From Phytohabitans rumicis (GTDB lineage Bacteria > Actinomycetota > Actinomycetes > Mycobacteriales > Micromonosporaceae), in NCBI RefSeq assembly GCF_011764445.1, contig NZ_BLPG01000002.1:62001-126000 (forward strand): a stretch of 64,000 nucleotides of DNA, read 5' to 3'. The position numbers were made by a program, and so were the translations under genes. This document shows positions 15,222 to 23,344 of the stretch, in pieces (the first letter of the stretch is position 1; each line of letters begins with the position of its first letter). The notes under the pieces were generated by a model. That model saw only the letters and a list, made by a program, of their open reading frames with translations, made no database searches and had not been told where the DNA came from.

Positions 15222-16247
15222 TTACGGGGTGGGGAGGTGGACTACGAAGCGGCAGCCTTGCTGGATGTTGTGTACGGCCACCCGGCCGCCGTGGGCCTCG
15301 ACCAGGCCGCGCACGATCGCCAACCCCAGCCCGCCGGCCGCGCCGCCATCGTCGCCATCGCCGTCGGGCGTGGTGCGGGGGGTGCGCGCCCGCTCGCCCC
15401 GGAACGCCACGTCGAACACGCGCGGCAGGTCGGCCTCGGGGATGCCGCCGCAGGTGTCGGCGACCGCCAGCCAGACGCCGTCCCGGTCGCGGCCGCCGCT
15501 GACCCGGACGGTGCCGTCCTCGGGGGTGTAGCGGACGGCGTTGAGCAGGAGGTTCGCCACGACGCGGCTGAGTTCCGGCTCGCTGGCGCTGACGGTGGGC
15601 CAGCCGGACTCGGCGGCGACGAGCCGGATCCGCCGGGCCTGGGCGATCGGGGTGGTCACGGCGACGGCGTCGGAGACGACCTCGCCCAGCGGGACGGTGG
15701 ACAGCGACAGCCGCAGCGCGCCGGCGTTGATCCGGGACAGCTCGAACAGGTCGTCCACCAGCCGGGTCATCCGGTCAGTTTCCACCCGGATGCGCCGGTG
15801 GTATTCGCCGACCGTGTCCGGGTCGTGCACGACCTGGTCCTCCAGTGCCTCGGCCATCGCGCGCAGGCCGGCGAGCGGTGTCCGCAGGTCGTGCGAGACC
15901 CAGGCGACGAGGTCGCGGCGGCCCTTCTCGACCTGGCGTTCGCGGTCGCGGGCCTGGTCCGCCCAGACCGCGGCGGCGGCGAGCCGGTGGCCGAAGAGCC
16001 AGCCGACGCCGAGGCTGACGGCGGCCGCGGCCGACACGGTGATCAGCACGACGCGCAGGTCGTGGGCGTTCAGGAACATCGCCAGCGCCACCGCGGTCAC
16101 GGCGGCGACCACGCTGAGCACGGTCAGGGTCAGCAGCACCAGGATGTGCGCCGTGATCGACCGGCCGCGCAGCAGGCGCAGGGTCAGCGCGCCGGCGAGG
16201 CCGATGACGAGCGCCGCGGCGAGCGCGTACCCGAAGATCGCCGCCAT
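15222..16247 (-). CDS. Orphan membrane sensor histidine kinase
   Basis: A 341-residue kinase with about three N-terminal helices ([59 protein letters not shown]), almost no extracytoplasmic domain, then HisKA and HATPase_c. The phosphoacceptor is His119 in [13 protein letters not shown]. The N box is [14 protein letters not shown], the G1 box is ADTCGGIP, the F box is FDVAFRG and the G2 box is GLGLAIV. Lack of a sensory loop suggests it senses the membrane or works with a partner. No response regulator gene is adjacent, which is unusual; the neighbours are a DUF1801-like gene upstream and repeats downstream. Confidence 0.9.
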   Translation of the reverse strand: MAAIFGYALAAALVIGLAGALTLRLLRGRSITAHILVLLTLTVLSVVAAVTAVALAMFLNAHDLRVVLITVSAAAAVSLGVGWLFGHRLAAAAVWADQARDRERQVEKGRRDLVAWVSHDLRTPLAGLRAMAEALEDQVVHDPDTVGEYHRRIRVETDRMTRLVDDLFELSRINAGALRLSLSTVPLGEVVSDAVAVTTPIAQARRIRLVAAESGWPTVSASEPELSRVVANLLLNAVRYTPEDGTVRVSGGRDRDGVWLAVADTCGGIPEADLPRVFDVAFRGERARTPRTTPDGDGDDGGAAGGLGLAIVRGLVEAHGGRVAVHNIQQGCRFVVHLPTP

Positions 16248-16290
16248 GCTGGCAGCGTATCCGCGGCCTGGCGCCGCGCGGGGTGTGGAT

Positions 16291-16641
16291 CTATTGCGAG
16301 GCGCTTACGGCCGCGACCATCAGCGCCCGCAGCTCCGGCCGGTCCAGGTCGGCCTCGCCGCGGATCTTCACGTGCCGGTGCACCTTGCCGGCGCCCTCCA
16401 GCAGACCGGCGGGGTCGGGCAGGCCGACACCGCGGGCGATGCCGAGCGTGACGTGCGCGCGCTGCGGCGTGACGACGAAGACGAGCCCCCGGTAGCCGCG
16501 GCCGGCGCCGAAGCCGATGTTGTCGGCGTCGGCGGTGACGACCGCGTCGGGGAACACGTCCAGCGCCAGCGTGCACGCGCGCCGCGCCAGCGCGGCGATC
16601 CCGGGCGCCCGCGCCGCGAGCACCTTCTCCACCTCGTCCAT
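16291..16641 (-). CDS. DUF1801/DUF5655-like small protein
   Basis: A 116-residue cytoplasmic protein starting [25 protein letters not shown] at ATG 16641 after trimming an unsupported upstream extension. The pattern [28 protein letters not shown] and the ending [22 protein letters not shown] is the compact fold of the YdhG/DUF1801-DUF5655 group (iron-chaperone frataxin-like in some annotations). Function is not established. It is 43 bases upstream of the histidine kinase on the same strand, so cotranscription is possible. Confidence 0.75.
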   Translation of the reverse strand: MDEVEKVLAARAPGIAALARRACTLALDVFPDAVVTADADNIGFGAGRGYRGLVFVVTPQRAHVTLGIARGVGLPDPAGLLEGAGKVHRHVKIRGEADLDRPELRALMVAAVSASQ

Positions 16642-16717
16642 AGCACGGACTATGCACCGCGAGGTCCGAATCCCGCCAGCAATCGCGGCACGGACCGGCC
16701 ACCGTGGAGGGATGACC

Positions 16718-17170
16718 ATGCGGATTCACGCGCTGCCCGCCGAGGTTCTTGATCGGGTACGCGCCGGCGGAGTCGACGTCTCGGGCCACCCCGTCGAGCG
16801 CACCGTAGCAGCCGGCGGCGAACCGCTGCGGTGCTGCCTGCGCGACGCGGAGGCCGGCGAGCGGCTGCTCCTGTTCGGATACGAGCCACCGCTGCCGCCC
16901 AGCCCGTACCGGGAGGTCGGGCCGGTGTTCGCGCACGCCGAGCCGTGCGCCGGCCCGGCCGCCACGGACGCCTACCCGGCCGGCTGGTACGGCCGCCGGC
17001 AGGTGCTGCGGGCGTACGACAAGCGCGGCTGGATCCACGAGTCCACCCGGGTGCACGACGGCTCGGATCCGGAGGCGGCGATCGCCGCGATCCTCGCCGA
17101 GCCCGACGTCGTGCAGGTGCACAGCCGCAACGTCGCGTACGGCTGCTTCATGTTCGCGATCACCCGGTGA
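16718..17170 (+). CDS. DUF1203 family protein
   Basis: A 150-residue protein matching the DUF1203 pattern: MRIHALPAEVLDRVRAGGVD, then PLRCCLRDAEAGERLLLFGYEPP, SPYREVGPVFAHAEPC, YGRRQVLRAYDKRGWI and a C-terminal VQVHSRNVAYGCFMFAI. Several conserved Cys and His residues (two Cys in RCCLRD, His-x3-Cys in HAEPC) could bind a metal, but the function is unknown. ATG 16718 is preferred over 16712 because GGAGG (16706-16710) is then seven bases away. The stop is four bases from the end of the convergent NmrA-like gene. Confidence 0.85.
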   Translation: MRIHALPAEVLDRVRAGGVDVSGHPVERTVAAGGEPLRCCLRDAEAGERLLLFGYEPPLPPSPYREVGPVFAHAEPCAGPAATDAYPAGWYGRRQVLRAYDKRGWIHESTRVHDGSDPEAAIAAILAEPDVVQVHSRNVAYGCFMFAITR

Positions 17171-17174
17171 AGCG

Positions 17175-17999
17175 TCACCCGGTGAAGGCGGCCGCGTTCT
17201 CGCGTACCCATTGGGCGAATGTCCGGGCCGGGCGGCCGGTGACCTGCTCGACGGTGGGCAGGACGGTGTAGCCCGCCGCCGGCGGGTTGGTCCGCATCCG
17301 GAGGAAGAACGCGATGTCGTCCGGACCGTAGCCGGCGTCGCTCCACTGGGCGACGATCTCGTCCTGGGTGAGCTCGACGTACCGCACCTCGCGGCCGAGC
17401 ACGTCGGCCATGATCCGCACCTTCTCCGGCGGGGTGAGCGCCTGCGGGCCGGTCAGCCAGTACTCCTTTCCGGCGTGGCCGTCGGTGGTGAGCGCGGTGG
17501 CGGCGACGGCGGCGATGTCCGCCTCGTGGATCATCGCGCTCCTCGCCCCGGCGAACCCCTCGCGGACGACGCCCTCGGTGCGCACCGACTCGGCCCACTC
17601 CAGCGCGTTGGACATGAACTCGACCGGCGCCAGGTAGGTCCACGCCAGGTCGCTGGCCTCGATCGCCACCTCCAGCGCGGTCTTCTCCTGCTCGCCCTTG
17701 AGTAGGGTCACCCGGCGTACGCCGGCCGTGGTGGCCAGGTCGACGATCTGCTCGCCGTTGGCCAGCGGGGAGAAGTCGGCCCCGTCGAAGCCGATCAGGT
17801 GGGCGGCGTCGACCCCGGCGAACGCCGCGGCCAGGCTCCCGGTGTCGGCCAGGTTGCCGGCCACCACCTCGGCACCGGCGGGCAGGGCGGCCTTGGCGGG
17901 GTCGCGGGTGAGGGCCCGGACCCGGTGCCCGGCGGCCAGGAGCTGCTGGAGGAGGGGACGGCCTACGGTGCCGGTCGCGCCGGCGACAAGAATCGTCAT
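17175..17999 (-). CDS. NmrA-like NAD(P)-binding protein
   Basis: A 274-residue Rossmann-fold protein of the atypical short-chain dehydrogenase type. The dinucleotide motif is ILVAGATGTVGRPLLQQLLA (residues 3-22), with RALTRDP (Arg for NADP phosphate) after the second strand. The classical Tyr-x3-Lys dyad is not evident; WTYLAPVEFMSNALEW occupies that place, typical of NmrA/quinone-oxidoreductase-2-like redox-sensing proteins. It is divergent from a WYL regulator 62 bases away with a palindrome between them, so that regulator probably controls it. Confidence 0.88.
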   Translation of the reverse strand: MTILVAGATGTVGRPLLQQLLAAGHRVRALTRDPAKAALPAGAEVVAGNLADTGSLAAAFAGVDAAHLIGFDGADFSPLANGEQIVDLATTAGVRRVTLLKGEQEKTALEVAIEASDLAWTYLAPVEFMSNALEWAESVRTEGVVREGFAGARSAMIHEADIAAVAATALTTDGHAGKEYWLTGPQALTPPEKVRIMADVLGREVRYVELTQDEIVAQWSDAGYGPDDIAFFLRMRTNPPAAGYTVLPTVEQVTGRPARTFAQWVRENAAAFTG

Positions 18000-18016
18000 G
18001 CCCCGACGCTAGGAGG

Positions 18017-18043
18017 GATCGCGGTCAACTCCTGTCCGCGATC
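18017..18043. promoter_or_regulatory. Candidate operator between the NmrA-like and WYL genes
   Basis: GATCGCGG and CCGCGATC form perfect 8-bp arms spaced by 11 bases, centred between the two divergent starts. This is a suitable site for autoregulation by the WYL protein starting at 18062. Confidence 0.5.
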
Positions 18044-18061
18044 GGTGGGAGACTCGCAAGC

Positions 18062-19126
18062 GTGTTGGAGACCTCGGCCCGGCTGCTGCGCATGCTGACG
18101 CTGCTGCAGGCGCACCGGGACTGGTCGGGCGCGGACCTGGCCGGGCGGCTCGGGGTGAGCCCGCGGACGGTGCGGCGGGACGTGGACAAGCTGCGCCTGC
18201 TCGGGTACCCGATCGACGCGATCGGCGGCGTCGGCGGTGGCTACCGGCTGGGCGCGGGCGCCGCGCTGCCGCCGCTGCTGCTCGACGACGAGGAGGCGGT
18301 CGCGGTGGCGGTCGGTCTGCGTACGGCAGCCGCGGGTGCGGTCACCGGCATCGCGGAGACGTCGGTGCGGGCCCTGGCCAAGCTCGACCAGGTGCTGCCG
18401 GCGCGGCTGCGGCACCAGGTCGGCACGCTCAGCTCGGCCGTGGTCACCATGCCGATGCTCGGCCCCACCATCGACCCGGCGGTGCTGACCGCGATCGCGG
18501 CGGCGGTGCGGGACCGGCAGCGGCTGCGGTTCGACTACACCCCGGCGGAGGGCGCGGCGGGCGTCCGCGACGTCGAGCCGTACCGGCTGGTCCAGAGTGG
18601 ACGGCGGTGGTACCTGGTCGGCTGGGACACCGGCCGGTCGGACTGGCGCACGTTCCGGGTGGACCGCATCGCGCTGCGCGTGCCCGGCGGGCCCCGCTTC
18701 GCCCCGCGGCCGCTGCCCGCCGAGGACCTGGCCGCGTACGTGGCGCTGGGCGTCACCACCCACCAGTACCGCTACCAGGCGGTGCTCACCATGCACGGCC
18801 CGGCGCAGGCGGTGGCCGACGAGGTGCCGCCCACCATCGGCGTGGTCGAGCCGATCGACGCGCACACCTGCACGCTGCGCATCGGCTCGGACAGCCTGGA
18901 CCAACTGGCCGTATGGGTCGCCGCGTTCGGCTTCGAGTTCGAGATCCGAGAGCCGCCCGAGCTGGTGGCGCACCTGCGGACGCTGACTGCTCGTTTGCAG
19001 CGGGCTGTCGGGGTCGCGGTGGGGGTTTCCGGGGCAGGGCGAGCTGCGAAGCCCGTCAGGCTTGATGTCTTCGCATCTCGCCCTGCCCCGGAAACCCTGA
19101 CCTGGTCAGGTTTGGGGCCGGGGTGA
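18062..19126 (+). CDS. WYL-domain (YafY/DeoR-type) transcriptional regulator with a repeat-derived tail
   Basis: A 354-residue regulator. Residues 1-60 form an HTH (RDWSGADLAGRLGVSPRTVR, VDKLRLLGYPIDA), followed by the hinge GGYRLGAGAALPPLLLDDEEAVAVA. The WYL domain centres on LRFDYT and PYRLVQSGRRWYLVGWDT. A C-terminal WCX region runs to LVAHLRTLTARL. WYL proteins bind ligands or nucleic acid and often control the divergent gene, here the NmrA-like protein. Start is GTG 18062. The last 35 or so residues are encoded by a hairpin element (19023-19097 and beyond), so the original stop codon has been replaced. A paralogue lies at 52159. Confidence 0.9.
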   Translation: MLETSARLLRMLTLLQAHRDWSGADLAGRLGVSPRTVRRDVDKLRLLGYPIDAIGGVGGGYRLGAGAALPPLLLDDEEAVAVAVGLRTAAAGAVTGIAETSVRALAKLDQVLPARLRHQVGTLSSAVVTMPMLGPTIDPAVLTAIAAAVRDRQRLRFDYTPAEGAAGVRDVEPYRLVQSGRRWYLVGWDTGRSDWRTFRVDRIALRVPGGPRFAPRPLPAEDLAAYVALGVTTHQYRYQAVLTMHGPAQAVADEVPPTIGVVEPIDAHTCTLRIGSDSLDQLAVWVAAFGFEFEIREPPELVAHLRTLTARLQRAVGVAVGVSGAGRAAKPVRLDVFASRPAPETLTWSGLGPG

Positions 19127-19180
19127 CTCGCGAAGACATCAAGCCTGACGGGCTTCGCGAGGCACCCCGGCCCCCAAACC
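19023..19180. repeat. Twin hairpins with different stems and a shared inverted 29-bp core
   Basis: Hairpin 1 has perfect 21-bp arms (19023-19043 begins GGGTTTCCGGGGCAGG; 19077-19097). Hairpin 2 has 17/18-bp arms (19109-19125 GGTTTGGGGCCGGGGTG; 19163-19180). Each encloses the same 29-bp core, in opposite orientation (19046-19074 and 19130-19158; starts GCGAAGCCCGTCAGG in hairpin 1), identical at all positions. The stem sequences are unrelated apart from their first bases, yet each is self-complementary. The element supplies the 3' end of the WYL gene and lies before the convergent ABC permease gene. Confidence 0.9.
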
Positions 19181-19200
19181 AGAACTAACCTCAACCCCGA

Positions 19201-21779
19201 TCATTCATAAGCGATAGCACGCAACACGTTGAGCCGAGCCGCCCGCCAAGCCGGCAACAACGAGGCGAGCACCCCCGCGACAACAGCCACAACCACGAAG
19301 ATCGCCAAACTCACCCAAGGAATCGCGATCGTGGTGAGGAAGTCGCGGTCGATGAGTGCCGCCGAGACCGCCGCGCCCAGGCTGACGCCGACCAGGATGC
19401 CGAGCAGGCAGCCGAACACCGCCATCACCACGGATTCGGTGCCCACCATGCGCATGACGCCACGCCGGTTGAGCCCGACCGCGCGCAGCAAGCCCAGCTC
19501 GCGGGTGCGCTCGTAGATGCTCAGCAGCAGGGTGTTGAGGATGCCGAGCAGCGCGATGACGATCGCGACGCCGAGCAGCACGTAGATGATGCCGAGCGCG
19601 ATGTCGACGAAGCTGTTGAACTGGTCCAGCAGGCTGGACCGGTCGCCGACCGTCACCAGCGGGAAGTCGGCCATGATCTCTTCGATCTGGGCGACCGCCG
19701 CCTGGGTGTCGGTGCCGTCGGCGACGTCGATGAAGCCCTGGAACGCCAGCGGGCCGTCGAAGTTGGCCACCGCCGACTTCGGCAGCACCATCGAGTCGGT
19801 CCAGATCGGCGTGGCGGCGTACACGCCGACCAGCTTGTACGGCTGCTCGCCGCCCTTGGCCAGCTCGACCGGCACGGACTCGCCGACCGCCCACCCGCGC
19901 GACTTGACGGTGTTTTCGTCCGCGGCGAACTCGCCCGGGCCGAGCACGCGTAGCTCGCCGTCGATCGTCTCCATGGCGAACACGTCCCGGGTGACCGCGA
20001 GGTCGTCGACGGCGAACAGGCCGCCGAACGGCGGGCCCTGCCCGTCGACCCGGGCGTCGAAGGCCGGGTAGAACGGCACCGCCCGCTGGACGCCGGGCAG
20101 CGCGCGCACCTTGTCCAGGGCCGCGTCGGAGAAGCCGATGGTGCCGTCGGGTGGCCCGGCGTTGGTGTTCGTCTGGATGATGATCTCGGCGCCGACCGTG
20201 GCGTTGATGGTGTCGTTGATCGTCTTGGTGAAGGACGCGCCCAGCACGCTGGCCGCGCTGACCAGGGTCACCCCGATCATCAGCGCCGCCGCGGTGACGG
20301 CGGTGCGGCGCGGGTTGCGCAGGGCGTTGCGCACGCCGAGGCGCCCGCTCATGCCCCAGCCGACGGCCCGGCCGATCAGCCCGGCGAGCGGGCGGGTCAG
20401 CAGCGGTGACAGCAGCGTCACGCCGAGGAACACCAGCCCGACCCCGAGCAGGAGCAGGGGCAGGGTGAGGCCGCCGATCCCGGTCAGCGCCGCGGTGACC
20501 AGGGCCGCGCCGGGCACGGCGAGGGCGGCGCCCACGATGGACAGCGTGCGCAGCGGCTTGTCGGGCCGGGCGATCTCGCGCATCGCGGCCAGCGGCGGGA
20601 CCGCGGACGCCCGGATCGCCGGGATGAGCGCGGACAGCACGGTGACCAGGACGCCCACCAGGTACGCGAGGATGATCGGGGTGGCCCGACGGTCACGCCG
20701 GCCCCGGGCAGTTGGGCGCCGATCAGCGAGGTGAGGGCGGCGCTGCCGGCCACGCCCAGCCCGATGCCGGCGAGCAGGCCGAGGGTGGAGCCGACCACGC
20801 CGACGATGATCGCCTCGACCAGCACCGAGCCGGTCACCTGCCGCCAGCTCGCGCCCATCGCCCGGAACAGGGCCAACTCCTGGGCGCGTTGGGCGACCAC
20901 GATGTTGAACGTGTTGAAGATCAGGAAGACGCCGACGATGAGCGCGACGATCGCGAACGGCCCGAAGAAGTACGTGGTGAGCTGGGACAGCCCTTCCTGT
21001 ACCGCGTTGGCCTGGTCCTCGTTGGCCTGCTCGCCGGTCTTCGCCTCGAACCCGGTCGGCACCAGCGGCGCCGCCTGGGTACGCAGCTCCTCCTGGGACA
21101 CGCCGTCGCGGGCGGCCAGGTACGCCCCGGAGAACAGCCCCTCGGCGCCGTAGAAGGTCCGCTGGGCGAACGGCTCGGTGAACAGCACCAGCGTCTCGCC
21201 GGCCAGCGAGTCCCGGTCGCCGCTGTAGGCGACCAGGCCGACCACGCTGAACTCGCGTGCCTCGTTGACCTCCGGCAGGTAGACCTTGAGCCGGTCGCCG
21301 ACCGCCGCGTGGGACTGCTCGGCGGTGTACCGCGACAGCACCAGCTCGGTGTCGGACGCCGGCCACCGGCCCTCGTCGAGCTCGACCAGCGCGAACGGGT
21401 CGTCGCCGGTGACGCCGCCGCCGATCTGCGGGGCGCCGGAGGTGGTCACCGGGTCGCCGTCGCGCACGTCGAACGGGATCACGCCGAAAGCGCTCACGTC
21501 GCCGGAGACGGCTCGGGCGCCGGGCAGCGCGGCCATCTGGTCGATCTGTGCCTGGGTCAGGCGTGGCTGCGGCTCCTCGTCGGCGGCGTCCTCGGTGAGC
21601 GCCACCTGGACGTCGACGTTCTGGTTGATGGAGCGGAACAGGGTCTCGAAGCGCGCGCCCAGCGAGTCGGTCAGCACGAACGCGCCGGACAGGAACGACA
21701 CGCCGAGGATGATCGCGACGATCGCGAGGGTCAGCCGGAGCTTGCGCGACAGCAGGCTCTTCAGGCTCGCCCGCAGCAT
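19201..21779 (-). CDS. FtsX-like ABC transporter permease (frameshifted)
   Basis: Two consecutive reading frames together encode one permease of about 859 residues of the actinobacterial eight- to ten-helix FtsX/MacB-like type. The first part (21779 down to about 20680) has the N-terminal helix TLAIVAIILGVSFLSGAFVL, a periplasmic domain and FGPFAIVALIVGVFLIFNTF. The second part (about 20684 to 19201) has ILAYLVGVLVTVLSALIPA, SGRLGVRNALRNPRRT and the final FtsX block with VGLNRRGVMRMVGTES. The frames change at about 20677-20687, where GGGCC-ACCCC would be in frame if one C were restored. It follows its ATPase with a 19-base overlap and exports lipids, peptides or lipoproteins. Confidence 0.88.
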
Positions 21780-22534
21780 CTACTCGCCCCCGCCGTCACG
21801 TCGAGGTGCTTGAGCTTTTCCAGTACCAACTCGGCGGTCGGCTCGCGCATCTCGTCGACGATCTGGCCGTCGACCAGGAAGATCACGCGGTCCGCGTACG
21901 ACGCGGCGCCCGGGTCGTGGGTGACCATGACGATGGTCTGGCCGAAGTCGCGCACGGAGTTGCGCAGGAAGCCGAGCACCTCGGCGCCGGAGCGGGAGTC
22001 GAGGTTGCCGGTGGGCTCGTCGGCGAAGACCACGTCGGGCCGGGAGACCAGCGCGCGGGCGCAGGCGACGCGCTGCTGCTGGCCGCCGGACAGCTGGCTG
22101 GGGCGGTGGCCGAGGCGGTCGCCGAGGTTGACCGTGTCGATGACGGTCTTGTACCAGTCGGGATCCGGCTTGCGGCCGGCGATCGAGAGCGGGAGCAGGA
22201 CGTTTTCCTCGGCGGTCAGCGTCGGCAGCAGGTTGAACTGCTGGAAGACGAAGCCGACCCGGTCGCGCCGCAGCTTCGTCAGGCCGCTGTCACCCAGCCG
22301 GGTGACCTCGGTGTCGCCGATGAAGATCTGCCCGCGGTTGACCGTGTCGAGGCCGGCCAGGCAGTGCATCAGCGTCGACTTGCCCGAGCCGGACGGCCCC
22401 ATGATGGCGGTGAAGCGGCTGCGTTCCAGCTCGACGTTTACCCCGCGCAGGGCGATGACCTGGGCCTCGCCGCTGCCATATACCTTCCACGCGTCGACCG
22501 CTCGGGCCGCGATATCCGTGGTTGTTGTCGTCAT
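21761..22534 (-). CDS. ABC transporter ATPase of the MacB/LolD type
   Basis: A 257-residue ATPase that drives the overlapping FtsX-like permease. Walker A is GPSGSGKST, the Q loop is FVFQQFNLLPTLTAEENV, the signature is LSGGQQQRVACARAL, Walker B is VVFADEPTGNLDS, and the switch His is in VMVTHDPGAASYADR. The DEPTGNLD sequence is diagnostic of the MacB/LolD/FtsE class. ATG 22534 opens MTTTTTDIAARAVDAWKVYG. The gene is divergent from the LuxR-type regulator of the lanthipeptide locus (99-base gap), so the exporter may belong to that locus for immunity or envelope response. This link is inference. Confidence 0.93.
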   Translation of the reverse strand: MTTTTTDIAARAVDAWKVYGSGEAQVIALRGVNVELERSRFTAIMGPSGSGKSTLMHCLAGLDTVNRGQIFIGDTEVTRLGDSGLTKLRRDRVGFVFQQFNLLPTLTAEENVLLPLSIAGRKPDPDWYKTVIDTVNLGDRLGHRPSQLSGGQQQRVACARALVSRPDVVFADEPTGNLDSRSGAEVLGFLRNSVRDFGQTIVMVTHDPGAASYADRVIFLVDGQIVDEMREPTAELVLEKLKHLDVTAGASRCCGRA

Positions 22535-22633
22535 GCCACACACCGTAAAGGTCCGGGCCGACACTTCCCTCGTTCTTGAGGAGGGTCCCACGATCGACGA
22601 GCGGATGACATCGACCTGTGTTAGAGAAGGAGC

Positions 22634-23218
22634 GTGATCCGGACATTGCTCGCTCTCGATGGCGCGTTGGTGCGGGGCGCCCTCGCGTTCATCCTGTCCG
22701 AACATGACGACATCGACGTGGTGGGGGAGGTCGGCGTCGTTCAGGCCCTTCCCCAACAGATCCGGTCGCGGCGGCCCGATGTGGTGGTGGCCGACGCCAG
22801 CACCTTTGAGATCATCAAGGGTCGGCTGTCCTGCCCGGCGCTGGTGCTGGCCTCCGCGCGGCAGGCCCGCGCGGTCGCCACGGCCGTCCGGAACCAGGAT
22901 CACCCGTGCGGCCTGCTGGGTGAGCAGGTGGCGCCGCAGCGGGTGGTCGACGGGGTGCGCCGGCTGGCCCGCGGCGAGCCGGTCGTGGACGCCACCCTGG
23001 TCGTGGCCGCGCTGCACCAGCCCAGCCCGCTGACCGAGCGGGAGGTCGAGGTCCTGCAGGTCGCGGCGACCGGCCATCCGGCCAAGGAGATCGCCGCGCG
23101 GCTAAGCCTCTCGCCCGGCACGGTCCGCAACTACCTGGCCCGGGTCGTGACAAAGGTGGGTGCCCGCACCCGCGTCGAGGCGGTCCGCAAGGCCCGGGAA
23201 GCGGGCTGGATCCTGTAA
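22634..23218 (+). CDS. RamR-like LuxR-family regulator with a degenerate receiver
   Basis: A 194-residue protein: receiver-like domain (1-115) and a C-terminal LuxR HTH (about 128-190; LTEREVEVLQVAATGHPAKEI, LSPGTVRNYLARVVTKVGA). The receiver keeps an Asp at the phosphorylation position (PDVVVADAST) but lacks the second N-terminal acidic residue (LALDGALVR) and the conserved Lys (CGLLGEQV where GxLLKD is expected). Phosphorylation is therefore doubtful. In Streptomyces the SapB ram/amf genes are controlled by the orphan LuxR-type regulator RamR, so this gene, next to the LanKC gene, probably activates it. Start GTG 22634 has AAGGAG just upstream. Confidence 0.85.
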   Translation: MIRTLLALDGALVRGALAFILSEHDDIDVVGEVGVVQALPQQIRSRRPDVVVADASTFEIIKGRLSCPALVLASARQARAVATAVRNQDHPCGLLGEQVAPQRVVDGVRRLARGEPVVDATLVVAALHQPSPLTEREVEVLQVAATGHPAKEIAARLSLSPGTVRNYLARVVTKVGARTRVEAVRKAREAGWIL

Positions 23219-23293
23219 GCGACCCTATCGGCGCACTAGGCAATGCCACCTGGGGTGTGTGAATTACCCACCCGTAACCAACGCCTTCCTCAC

Positions 23294-23322
23294 GCGACAG
23301 TCGTGACGCCGGGCACTATGAT
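23294..23322 (+). promoter_or_regulatory. Promoter of the lanthipeptide operon
   Basis: GCGACA (23294-23299) and TATGAT (23317-23322) are separated by 17 bases, a good vegetative-sigma promoter. Transcription would begin near 23329, leaving a short leader before the ATG at 23345. Confidence 0.6.
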
Positions 23323-23344
23323 GCCCATCGATATCCCAGGCACG

